From IMG/VR virus record IMGVR_UViG_3300030102_000773, positions 1 to 47,471 of that record: DNA of 47,471 bases, one strand, 5' to 3'. Positions 6,772-13,224 of this stretch are shown here, piece after piece. The position numbers were made by a program, and so were the translations under genes. This DNA is from a virus. The notes under the pieces were generated by a model. The model was not told the DNA's origin and searched no databases. It was given only the letters and a program-made list of their open reading frames with translations. How positions within the stretch are numbered: the first letter of the stretch is position 1; each line of letters opens with the position of its first letter.

Positions 6772-7436
6772 ATAATATTAATCATAATAATGAACTTAGA
6801 CAGCTTGCCGATGCTTTGCTAAGAGTACAAACTAAAATCGGTGCTGTAAAACAAAATACAGATAACCCTTACTTCAATAGCACATTTGCTAATCTTGAAA
6901 CTTGTTGGGAATATGTAAGACCTTTTTTTAATGATGAAGGTATATTGATACAACAAATAGTACATGAAACTGATAGCGGTGTTTCCATAGAAACATTATT
7001 TATAGGTTATGGTACTCAGTTGTCAGGTGGCAAGTTACCTGTTCCTGCAATAAAGACTGATCCACAAGCCTACGGTAGTGCAGTCACTTACGCTAAGAGG
7101 TACTCTTTACTACAAGCCTGCGGAATAGCATCTGCAAAAGAAGATGACGATGGTGAAAAAGCAAGAGTGGCTTTTGAAAAAGAACAGTCTACTAAAAAGC
7201 CAAAAGAAGGATATTCAGTAAAAAACCTTCAAGGTGAAATGGTAATCAACTGTAAAACTGAGGAAGATTTTCTTAAAGAAATGAGAAACCAATACGATGA
7301 ATGTAAGAAGAATGGCACACCATTCAAAGGAACGTATCTTATGAACAAGAAAGAAATACAAAAGGCTTGTGAATCTGCCAATGATAAAGATAAGGAGGGC
7401 TACAAGGCTCTTATAGAACTAGGAGAGTCAGCATGA
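6768..7436 (+). CDS. erf: ERF-family single-strand annealing protein
   Basis: The product has 222 aa. The N-terminal half matches the ERF family (PF04404): an ADALLRVQTKIGAVKQNTDN region followed by DPQAYGSAVTYAKRYSLLQA and GIASAKEDDDGE, the most conserved block. ERF proteins form rings and anneal complementary single strands in phage recombination or genome circularisation. The ATG at 6768 was chosen because it overlaps the exonuclease stop (ATGA). The C-terminal half (about 130-222) is Lys-rich and variable, as in other members. Confidence 0.9.
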   Translation: MNNINHNNELRQLADALLRVQTKIGAVKQNTDNPYFNSTFANLETCWEYVRPFFNDEGILIQQIVHETDSGVSIETLFIGYGTQLSGGKLPVPAIKTDPQAYGSAVTYAKRYSLLQACGIASAKEDDDGEKARVAFEKEQSTKKPKEGYSVKNLQGEMVINCKTEEDFLKEMRNQYDECKKNGTPFKGTYLMNKKEIQKACESANDKDKEGYKALIELGESA

Positions 7437-7735
7437 ATATTAGAAAATTATTAGAACTGCAAGCAGTGGTCGGTGACAAACTTCCAAAAGACATACTATC
7501 TAACAGTGATATCTTCAACGGTTATGCACCAGATTGTTATGAGAATCATTGGTACTACTCAGAATCAAAAGATATGTTAATAAACTTACTTGATATGGAT
7601 TTGTATGAACTCATATCTGCTTTTTTGTATCTGCAAGAAAACAGAAACAAAATTAGTGAGAAAGAGATCCTAGCTAGAAAAACTGCACTTAAAGAAGTCA
7701 AAGATTTGTTAGAGCAATGGGAGAAAGTCAAATGA
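7433..7735 (+). CDS. Hypothetical acidic helical protein
   Basis: The product has 100 aa and starts at an ATGA overlap with erf. It is helix-rich: a Tyr/Trp-containing middle (YENHWYYSESKDML) and a charged coiled C-terminus (EKEILARKTALKEVKDLL). No family is recognised. It lies in the recombination cluster, and each neighbour is translationally coupled to it. Confidence 0.6.
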   Translation: MNIRKLLELQAVVGDKLPKDILSNSDIFNGYAPDCYENHWYYSESKDMLINLLDMDLYELISAFLYLQENRNKISEKEILARKTALKEVKDLLEQWEKVK

Positions 7736-7980
7736 ATAAGTATCCTAGCAGGTCAATCTACAAACGTAATACTAGGCAAAATATTTGTGTTGATAACGAG
7801 ACTTATAGTGACGTTTTACAAGTCAAAGGTTATCTTGAGACCATCAATTCTATTTTTCCATTTACAAGCAAAGTGATTAGTCAACATGACACAATTAAAT
7901 ATTTGTGCAAATTTTTTAAAAACGAATATCTAGACAAAACAACGAAAGAAATAACAGATATATTGAAGGAGAAAAAATGA
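7732..7980 (+). CDS. Hypothetical small protein
   Basis: The product has 82 aa from the ATG at 7732, whose ATGA overlaps the preceding stop. The N-terminus is basic (RSIYKRNTRQN) and may touch nucleic acid. The rest is mixed helix/strand without a recognised motif. It also overlaps the next gene by 4 bases. Confidence 0.58.
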   Translation: MNKYPSRSIYKRNTRQNICVDNETYSDVLQVKGYLETINSIFPFTSKVISQHDTIKYLCKFFKNEYLDKTTKEITDILKEKK

Positions 7981-8252
7981 AAAAGATGACACTAACAGAT
8001 TGCCTCTATGAGATTATGAAAGATGGAGGGTGGTTTACGTTCTGGCAACTGCAAGAAAAGATACAGGCTTTCGGTAAGTTTTATGGAGAGGCAACAATCT
8101 CAGCAGGTCTAAGAAAACTTAGAAACTATGAGGAAAGAAAAAAGTATAACCTTAAACTGTATGGAGAGGTCGTAGAGAAACGATCTAGGCTTGCAGGAAA
8201 AGGTTATGAATATAAACTGAACGTCCAGATAGGACAGCAAGACTTATTTTAG
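7977..8252 (+). CDS. Winged-helix-like small protein
   Basis: The product has 91 aa. The pattern LYEIMKDGGWFTFWQLQEKI, then TISAGLRKLR and a basic beta hairpin (EKRSRLAGKGYEYKL), is what one expects of a winged helix: two helices, a recognition helix and a wing. It overlaps the upstream gene by ATGA and ends 8 bases before the ssDNA-binding-like gene. It may regulate or act in DNA replication; this is inference from fold pattern only. Confidence 0.6.
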   Translation: MKKMTLTDCLYEIMKDGGWFTFWQLQEKIQAFGKFYGEATISAGLRKLRNYEERKKYNLKLYGEVVEKRSRLAGKGYEYKLNVQIGQQDLF

Positions 8253-8260
8253 GAGGATAT

Positions 8261-8650
8261 ATGGATAAGCAATACGATAACGAAAAGACAGGGTTCTTGT
8301 GGCATGAGAATGGTAACTCCAGTGTTATGAGGAAAGGAACGCTGACTCTTGATGGCAAGAAGCATTATGTGGCAATCATTGAATCACACAACTCAGATGG
8401 ACAGCCTAAGTATGAGTTTATGGTTTCAGCAGGACTACTACACATCAACAAAGAGCATGAGAAGGTCTCTCAGAACAGTCCAGATATAGGTGGAGCAATC
8501 AGCTTAGGAGAATCTTTCAAAACATTTAAGCTTGGTGGTTGGAAAAAGATGTCTAAGAACAACCAAGAGTACACTAGCATCAGCATCAAGGAGAAAGAAG
8601 AAGAGCAACAGGTTAGGAAAGAACCTGATATGTCTCACGTTCCCTTCTAA
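8261..8650 (+). CDS. Probable single-stranded DNA-binding-like protein
   Basis: The product has 129 aa. The body looks like a beta-rich OB-type fold: KTGFLWHENGNSSVMRKGTL, HYVAIIESHN, and a GWKKMSKNNQEYTSISI strand pair near 92-108 that recalls DUF736-type proteins. The tail is acidic and ends in MSHVPF, like the C-terminal tip of bacterial SSB (acidic residues then -PF) that recruits repair enzymes. It sits after recombination genes, where phages often carry an SSB. An AGGAGG site precedes the ATG. The call rests on context and the tip, not on a clear homology match. Confidence 0.5.
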   Translation: MDKQYDNEKTGFLWHENGNSSVMRKGTLTLDGKKHYVAIIESHNSDGQPKYEFMVSAGLLHINKEHEKVSQNSPDIGGAISLGESFKTFKLGGWKKMSKNNQEYTSISIKEKEEEQQVRKEPDMSHVPF

Positions 8651-8985
8651 TGGCTAAACGCTTTGTAGACAAAGAACACTTAGCGTGGGTAAGGCAACAA
8701 CCCTGTTTGATGAAACAACTAGGGTTTTACAGTTGTGAGGGTTCAGTGGAAGCACATCATCTATTGCAACCCTCTACTGGCTTTAGAGGAGGTGTAAAAT
8801 CTGGAGATGATCAATGTCTACCTCTTTGCCTTAAGCACCATGCTTTGATACATACAAAGTTCGGAACGGAGAAAGCCTTTTTCAAAAGTTTTGGTTTACC
8901 TGCAAACTATGGAAAAGAGATGGCAAGAAAGCTCTATGAAAGTAGCAAGTCATATAGGGAGCTAGACGATGATTTGCCCTTCTAA
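8650..8985 (+). CDS. HNH-like recombination nuclease (DUF968/Ref-like)
   Basis: The product has 111 aa. Cysteines and histidines are arranged as in HNH-type zinc nucleases of the DUF968/NinG group: Cys19 and Cys29, EAHHLL (His36/37), then DDQCLPLCLKHHALIH with Cys60, His63/64 and His68. These enzymes cleave recombination intermediates or D-loops. It starts at a TAATG overlap with the preceding gene. Its last residues, DDDLPF, closely match the SSB C-terminal tip, as does the end of its neighbour. Confidence 0.72.
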   Translation: MAKRFVDKEHLAWVRQQPCLMKQLGFYSCEGSVEAHHLLQPSTGFRGGVKSGDDQCLPLCLKHHALIHTKFGTEKAFFKSFGLPANYGKEMARKLYESSKSYRELDDDLPF

Positions 8986-9005
8986 AATAATTGAAAAAAT
9001 AGTGC

Positions 9006-9033
9006 TTGCAATCCTAATTGATTAGTCCATAAT
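9006..9033 (+). promoter_or_regulatory. Internal early promoter with operator-like palindrome
   Basis: TTGCAA (9006-9011), a 16-base spacer and CATAAT (9028-9033) lie upstream of the gene at 9067. The spacer holds CTAAT-TG-ATTAG (9014-9025). The 12 bases AGTGCTTGCAAT at 9001-9012 recur exactly at 12105-12116 in the other internal promoter. Confidence 0.55.
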
Positions 9034-9066
9034 GTACTTTATAGTTAATAAATTGAAGGAGATAAA

Positions 9067-9279
9067 ATGAAAAATACAACCTTAAAAACTGGGTGGGCAG
9101 AGAATAGAGGACTAAAAATGCTCAAACCAAATATATCAAAAAACCTATACATTCAATGGGAAACAAAAGACTTAATCAGTCATCTCAAATTTTTATCAAC
9201 AAGGATTCCGAACAGACCGACAATACTTGCCACACATTACATTGAGGAAATCCTTATAGAAAGGGGAGTCATAAATTGA
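9067..9279 (+). CDS. Hypothetical small protein
   Basis: The product has 70 aa and is preceded by TTGAAGGAGATAAA, a very strong ribosome site repeated before the genes at 12170 and 12559. The C-terminal half (ILATHYIEEILIERGVIN) is an amphipathic helix. No family is recognised. It is the first gene after an internal promoter, so it may be expressed strongly and independently of the recombination genes. Confidence 0.6.
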   Translation: MKNTTLKTGWAENRGLKMLKPNISKNLYIQWETKDLISHLKFLSTRIPNRPTILATHYIEEILIERGVIN

Positions 9280-9291
9280 GGAGGTAATCAA

Positions 9292-9639
9292 ATGAAACAG
9301 CAATTAGTTATCACACCACAGGATCTTAATCTACAAAACTTGTCACCTCGCTATCCACACAAAGTAAAAACATATAAGCATTATTACATCAATCAATGTA
9401 ACCTTTTATTCAGTCAAAACAAGCTAATAGCATTTGTTAAGCATATAGTTGTAAATGGTGTTATTGTTGATTTACATAGTAGCTTTTATTATTTTACTGA
9501 TGAAAATGTTTGTAAGAGACATTTAGCTTGGGCAAAAAAAGATTTAGAAAAATACTGCGAACCAGATAAAGATAAATTCAATAAAAAAATAAAAAAAGTT
9601 TTATTTGACAATTTCAATTACAAACATAACAAAAAGTAA
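9292..9639 (+). CDS. Hypothetical basic protein
   Basis: The product has 115 aa, rich in Lys, Tyr and Asn, with a strongly basic C-terminus. The ribosome site is GAGGAGG. A central beta-like stretch (NKLIAFVKHIVVNGVIVDLHS) suggests a small mixed fold. No motif is recognised. The AT bias of its codons matches its neighbours. Confidence 0.58.
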   Translation: MKQQLVITPQDLNLQNLSPRYPHKVKTYKHYYINQCNLLFSQNKLIAFVKHIVVNGVIVDLHSSFYYFTDENVCKRHLAWAKKDLEKYCEPDKDKFNKKIKKVLFDNFNYKHNKK

Positions 9640-9641
9640 CT

Positions 9642-9752
9642 ATGAGAAAATCACCTAGTCAAATCAGGGAAACCAAAAATATAGCAATAGCTTACACAGT
9701 GCTTGGTCTTATGATCATTGGTTGTGTGTTCTTAGCAGCATTCGGATTTTAG
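9642..9752 (+). CDS. Tiny single-pass membrane protein (36 aa)
   Basis: This short frame encodes a basic N-terminus (MRKSPSQIRETKN) and one hydrophobic helix (about residues 14-36, ending VFLAAFGF). It begins two bases after the preceding stop and ends two bases before the next ATG. It therefore fills an otherwise empty 115-bp gap between coupled genes. No homologue is recognised. Confidence 0.5.
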   Translation: MRKSPSQIRETKNIAIAYTVLGLMIIGCVFLAAFGF

Positions 9753-9754
9753 AT

Positions 9755-11125
9755 ATGAGCGAAAAAAATACACTAAACCCTGCCTTCTATAAAATGATGG
9801 ATAATTTTTTAGACTCATTCAAAAGTTGGATTGCTATATCAGATTCAAAAATGACAGGTTTTGATCTAGCAACCACTCAAGATTTCATGCAAGAACAATA
9901 TAAATTACAGAGTAAGTACGGTGTCAATTATGAGCAATTAATTAAAAGTGGAAATGTACCAGTAGAAGATTTTCCTGTATTGCAACAACAAACACATTAC
10001 GAAAACGAATTTTTAAAAACTGAATATGATTTATGGCTAGATTGTTTGAAAATGCAATTTGACGTTAAAACTTTACACAAGTATCTACCAAAGAAAACTG
10101 AACTGATAGAGTTTTTCTCAAATGTTCATTTACGAATGCCGCATGAAAAAACTTTACTAATACAAGAGTACGATAAAAATTGTTGTGCTTTTGTAAGCAT
10201 AAGGGAAACTAAAGCTAAAGATTTTAAAAAAAATATAAATCCAATCGGTATAGATAAAAGAAACCCACTGAATCCAAATCGTATTTTTGACTCTTGGAAT
10301 CTTGAAAGGAACGATACTGTTTATGAAGCTACATTAAGCGTTTACACAAACTTAAAACACGAAGATATTCTTAACAAAGAAAAACACGAATTAGCAGACG
10401 TTTCATTTCTTACTAGACCTATATGCTTTTGTGTACCAGTATCTTTTGCTTTCCCTGCAGGATTGACACTAGAAAAGTATCAGTATTTTCACCCAACTAA
10501 AGATGATGGCATTAAGGCTATTCCTACATCTAACACTCCTAACAAAAAAGGAGGTGCTTTAGGTAAGATGTCAGAACCTTATTTTGCATCTATTTTTTTT
10601 CCAAAAGCATATAGGTTAAAAAATAAAATACTTCAATTAAATAAGAAGCAATATTTTATGGCAAACACAGAACCTTATAGGATCCAAACAAGTTATATGG
10701 ACATGAGCGATTCCACTTATATGCTCATTATCAATGCTATGACTCACATGAGTATTTATGGACACCCAGACTTTAAAGAATTTTGCGTTCGTAAATTAAA
10801 AAAAGAAGGGCATGACGTTAAAAAGATTACATTGAACAGAGGTAAACCATTCAAAAAACAGTTTAATAAACCCAAGTTTGAACACTACTTACTAGATTTA
10901 ACAATACCTGCTGAAAGCGAAGATAATACGGACGGTGTAGCAGGTAAGAAAAGACATCATTTAGTAAGAGGACATTTGATGAAAACAAAGAATGGCAAGT
11001 ACGTTTGGAGACGTTCACATTGGAGAGGTAATCACAAACTTGGAACTATTACCAAAGATTACAATATTGACGTTGATAAAAGAGTAAAAAATAAAGACGA
11101 ACAAAGTTTTAGACCAACAATATAG
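9755..11125 (+). CDS. Large early protein of unknown function with C-terminal RGH...HWRG motif
   Basis: The product has 456 aa from the ATG at 9755, the first Met after the tiny upstream gene; the longer frame to 9722 would overlap it. The N-terminal 150 residues are helical and soluble. The middle contains ICFCVPVSFAFPAGL. The most distinctive block is near the C-terminus: KKRHHLVRGHLMKTKNGKYV and RRSHWRGNHKLGTITKDY. I have the impression this His/Arg/Trp pattern recurs in phage and plasmid proteins of unknown role, some annotated as regulators, and it could be a nucleic-acid-binding or metal site. It is the largest early gene, with no polymerase or helicase nearby. Confidence 0.7.
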   Translation: MSEKNTLNPAFYKMMDNFLDSFKSWIAISDSKMTGFDLATTQDFMQEQYKLQSKYGVNYEQLIKSGNVPVEDFPVLQQQTHYENEFLKTEYDLWLDCLKMQFDVKTLHKYLPKKTELIEFFSNVHLRMPHEKTLLIQEYDKNCCAFVSIRETKAKDFKKNINPIGIDKRNPLNPNRIFDSWNLERNDTVYEATLSVYTNLKHEDILNKEKHELADVSFLTRPICFCVPVSFAFPAGLTLEKYQYFHPTKDDGIKAIPTSNTPNKKGGALGKMSEPYFASIFFPKAYRLKNKILQLNKKQYFMANTEPYRIQTSYMDMSDSTYMLIINAMTHMSIYGHPDFKEFCVRKLKKEGHDVKKITLNRGKPFKKQFNKPKFEHYLLDLTIPAESEDNTDGVAGKKRHHLVRGHLMKTKNGKYVWRRSHWRGNHKLGTITKDYNIDVDKRVKNKDEQSFRPTI

Positions 11126-11134
11126 GAGAAATAT

Positions 11135-11410
11135 ATGTTTAGTAATGAAGAGATTGAATTTTACAGAGATAAATGCTGTGTTGTGTATAACGACAAGACG
11201 GGAGAAAAACCTTTAACTTATATCCATGTCTTTGAAGATTATGATGAGGCACAAGCCTACAAAAAAAAGCTAGATAAAACAAAAGACTTTGCCTGTTTAG
11301 CTTTTTGTAACACAAAATATTTTTATAATGTAGAAGCCATAGAATTATTTTTAGAGACATATAAGGACGCTATAAAAAAATTTAGCGTTTCTGCAAACAA
11401 ACTACACTAA
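11135..11410 (+). CDS. Hypothetical protein
   Basis: The product has 91 aa with GGAG upstream. Cys pairs (DKCCVVY, FACLAFC) are not arranged as a standard zinc site. The segment VFEDYDEAQAYKKKL is a helix following a strand, typical of small alpha/beta proteins. It overlaps the next start by one base (TAATG). No family is recognised. Confidence 0.58.
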   Translation: MFSNEEIEFYRDKCCVVYNDKTGEKPLTYIHVFEDYDEAQAYKKKLDKTKDFACLAFCNTKYFYNVEAIELFLETYKDAIKKFSVSANKLH

Positions 11411-11619
11411 TGAAAGAAGAAGATATAACACCATGTGACGAATGTGGAACGCTATCAGGCTTAGATGGGTACTGGCTTGCTAGAGATGGTAAGAACTATT
11501 GTAATTATTGTTACAGCCATGTTTTCTATCCTAGATATTATGGATTTAGTAAGGATGACTTAGAGAATGGAAAGGCAGGTTTTGACATAGATGGAAACCC
11601 CTTACATAAAATACACTGA
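11410..11619 (+). CDS. Small zinc-ribbon protein
   Basis: The product has 69 aa. CDECG (Cys9 and Cys12) and CNYC (Cys31 and Cys34) form a four-Cys zinc knuckle, with WLARDGKNY between. The C-terminal half has no recognised motif. Translation is coupled to both neighbours by one-base overlaps. Such ribbons often bind nucleic acid or RNA polymerase, so a regulatory role is possible. Confidence 0.65.
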   Translation: MKEEDITPCDECGTLSGLDGYWLARDGKNYCNYCYSHVFYPRYYGFSKDDLENGKAGFDIDGNPLHKIH

Positions 11620-11807
11620 TGGCATTTTTCTACGACAATACCCAGAGCTACGAGGACAACTTCCAGAGATGGTGGAAAGCTAAGACCTTAGAAGCTGAGG
11701 CGCATAATATCAGCGCAGGCGATGAGACAAATGCCAGGAAGAAGTTTGACTCCTACTTTGGTAAAAAAAAGGTCAAGATAACAAGGATTAAAAATGACTC
11801 TACCTAA
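11619..11807 (+). CDS. Hypothetical small protein
   Basis: The product has 62 aa. Aromatic and acidic residues dominate the N-terminus (FFYDNTQSYEDNFQRWW), and the C-terminus is basic (GKKKVKITRIKND). No family is recognised. It overlaps the next gene by 14 bases. Confidence 0.55.
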   Translation: MAFFYDNTQSYEDNFQRWWKAKTLEAEAHNISAGDETNARKKFDSYFGKKKVKITRIKNDST

Positions 11808-12090
11808 AGAATACCAAGATTATTTTGATAACATGATGCACAGAATGGACAACGCAAAGGTTCAAGAATGCCCAGAGTGCAGTGAATCTAACTGGGGTAT
11901 GACTATAGAACCTGACGTGTCTTTAGTCTGTAACAACTGTGAGTATTCTTATATAGATGATCTTTTGAATCGTATGATTTCACCTTACTTACCCAAGACA
12001 CAAAAAGAATATGAGGAACAGCAAAAGAATAATCCTTTTATTCATTTAAGTATTTTGTGCAAAGTGTTTAGGTGCTTAGGAAAAAAATAA
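11794..12090 (+). CDS. Zinc-ribbon protein
   Basis: The product has 98 aa. CPECSES (first knuckle, Cys26/29) and CNNC (Cys46/49) form a zinc ribbon over about residues 26-50; the C-terminal part is helical with two further Cys. It is the second small zinc-ribbon gene in this cluster (see 11410). The function is unknown. The gene ends just before the internal promoter at 12110. Confidence 0.62.
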   Translation: MTLPKEYQDYFDNMMHRMDNAKVQECPECSESNWGMTIEPDVSLVCNNCEYSYIDDLLNRMISPYLPKTQKEYEEQQKNNPFIHLSILCKVFRCLGKK

Positions 12091-12109
12091 AATAATATAA
12101 AGAAAGTGC

Positions 12110-12138
12110 TTGCAATATAGTCCTTCTTGGACTAATAT
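12110..12138 (+). promoter_or_regulatory. Internal early promoter with inverted-repeat operator
   Basis: TTGCAA (12110-12115), 17 bases and TAATAT (12133-12138) precede the gene at 12170. The spacer carries a perfect inverted repeat, TAGTCC-N5-GGACTA (12118-12134). The shared AGTGCTTGCAAT box and the same strong ribosome site link it to the promoter at 9006. Confidence 0.58.
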
Positions 12139-12169
12139 AGGTAGGGTTAATTAATTGAAAGGAGATAAA

Positions 12170-12529
12170 ATGAAAAATTACTTAAGCAAAGAAACAAAAA
12201 AGCAGATTGAAAGACTCTGCACTATAGAATACGCAATAGAAAAAAACTACACCCCTCTAAAAACTGTAGATATAAACTACGATGAAAAAAAAGGTTGGGT
12301 AAAAACTTTTGAAAAGGTTGATCCAAAACTTTTTGACCGATCTAAAGTTGAGCATTTTACTGAAATATTAGATACGGTAGATACTAGTAATATCAAATAT
12401 TGTGTACATAACGTAACGGGCAAGAGATACAGAATAAATCAAAAATCAAAAATCTTCAGGCACAACTTTGATGTAGAACTTGAGCAAGACCCAGAGTACA
12501 AAAAATTACAGGAGATGGAGCAGGCATAA
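12170..12529 (+). CDS. Hypothetical basic protein
   Basis: The product has 119 aa. The start at 12170 is set by TTGAAAGGAGATAAA. The sequence is charged and Lys-rich, with a middle HNVTGKRYRINQKSK and an acidic C-terminus. No family is recognised. Its stop codon lies in the loop of a strong hairpin (12517-12539). The gene has its own promoter and one of the best ribosome sites in the genome, so it is probably abundant. Confidence 0.6.
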   Translation: MKNYLSKETKKQIERLCTIEYAIEKNYTPLKTVDINYDEKKGWVKTFEKVDPKLFDRSKVEHFTEILDTVDTSNIKYCVHNVTGKRYRINQKSKIFRHNFDVELEQDPEYKKLQEMEQA

Positions 12530-12539
12530 AGCCTGTTCC
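12517..12539 (+). terminator. Hairpin with the stop codon in its loop (attenuator or processing site)
   Basis: GGAGCAGGC (12517-12525) pairs with GCCTGTTCC (12531-12539), nine pairs with one G-U, around a five-base loop that contains the TAA stop of the upstream gene. No U-run follows, so it is not a classical terminator. It may stabilise the 3' end, halt ribosomes or partly attenuate read-through to the next gene. Confidence 0.5.
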
Positions 12540-12558
12540 TTAACTTGAAGGAGATAAA

Positions 12559-12987
12559 ATGAGAAAGAGCAGAAAGGAAAGGAATATGGACGAAAGAATA
12601 TTTAACCGAGAAAAATATTTAGCAAAAATTGCATGGAGATATCCTTATTTAGATGATACCTGTGAAGAGTGGACAAAAGGTACTTATTGGGGAGAAGATG
12701 GAACATACCAAGATTTATCTGAACAGCTACATGATTTAGTACCTAGTAGCGGTTCAGTAGATTGTCCTGAACAAAATCCTAAACTTGAGAAGTTCCGTAA
12801 AATGAGCAATGCTTACTATGATCTGTATAATAATGGTGGAACAAATACTGGTCGTAAAACTGCTTACTATTTTCCTAGAACAGTGACCTATGCTAAACAA
12901 ATGAGATGGAACAGGTGTTATGAAATCACAGAACCTAAAATGGATAGAGCAATTTTACAAGCGGGTAAAGAACAGGGGTTAGTGTAA
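12559..12987 (+). CDS. Hypothetical protein
   Basis: The product has 142 aa, preceded by the same TTGAAGGAGATAAA leader as the gene at 9067. The N-terminus is basic (RKSRKERNMDERIFNREKY). The rest is rich in Tyr and Trp (AWRYPYLDDT, KGTYWGEDGTY, AYYFPRTVTY). No motif is recognised. An internal ATG at 12586 without its own ribosome site is less likely to be the start. Confidence 0.58.
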   Translation: MRKSRKERNMDERIFNREKYLAKIAWRYPYLDDTCEEWTKGTYWGEDGTYQDLSEQLHDLVPSSGSVDCPEQNPKLEKFRKMSNAYYDLYNNGGTNTGRKTAYYFPRTVTYAKQMRWNRCYEITEPKMDRAILQAGKEQGLV

Positions 12988-13133
12988 TGTCAGGATTCAC
13001 AAAAATACAGCCAAACGGTTATGGAATACACATCAGTATGATGCACAATCAGAGGTTTGGTCTTACTGATCAAGACAGAGCCAAAAGAAAAGCTCGTCAA
13101 AGACGTAAAGAAGCAAAAAAAGCTAGGTCTTAA
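12987..13133 (+). CDS. Small basic protein (48 aa)
   Basis: The frame starts at a TAATG overlap with the preceding gene and ends 16 bases before the terminator. It encodes a Gly/His/Met-containing N-terminal half and a very basic C-terminal helix (DRAKRKARQRRKEAKKARS). This suggests nucleic-acid binding. It is the last early gene. Confidence 0.5.
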   Translation: MSGFTKIQPNGYGIHISMMHNQRFGLTDQDRAKRKARQRRKEAKKARS

Positions 13134-13149
13134 TTGATCTATAGAAAAG

Positions 13150-13176
13150 AGGAGGTTATAAAGCCTCCTTTTTTTT
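13150..13176 (+). terminator. Strong rho-independent terminator of the early region
   Basis: AGGAGG (13150-13155) pairs with CCTCCT (13164-13169). Inner T-G and T-A pairs close a four-base loop, and a run of eight T follows. It cleanly separates early from late transcription. The late promoter must lie in 13177-13224, where I see TAATAT but no convincing -35. Confidence 0.92.
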
Positions 13177-13224
13177 GTGTTTAAGAACAATCTGTAATAT
13201 AGTTGGCAAAACACCAGTCAAACG

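Noticed and set aside
12990-13214. Minus-strand open frame of 74 codons
   Set aside because: It overlaps the 48-aa basic gene and runs antisense through the strong terminator, so it is a shadow frame.
13177-13224. Late promoter directly after the terminator
   Set aside because: TAATAT at 13195 is a fair -10, but no -35 lies at the proper distance, so I did not list it as a feature.
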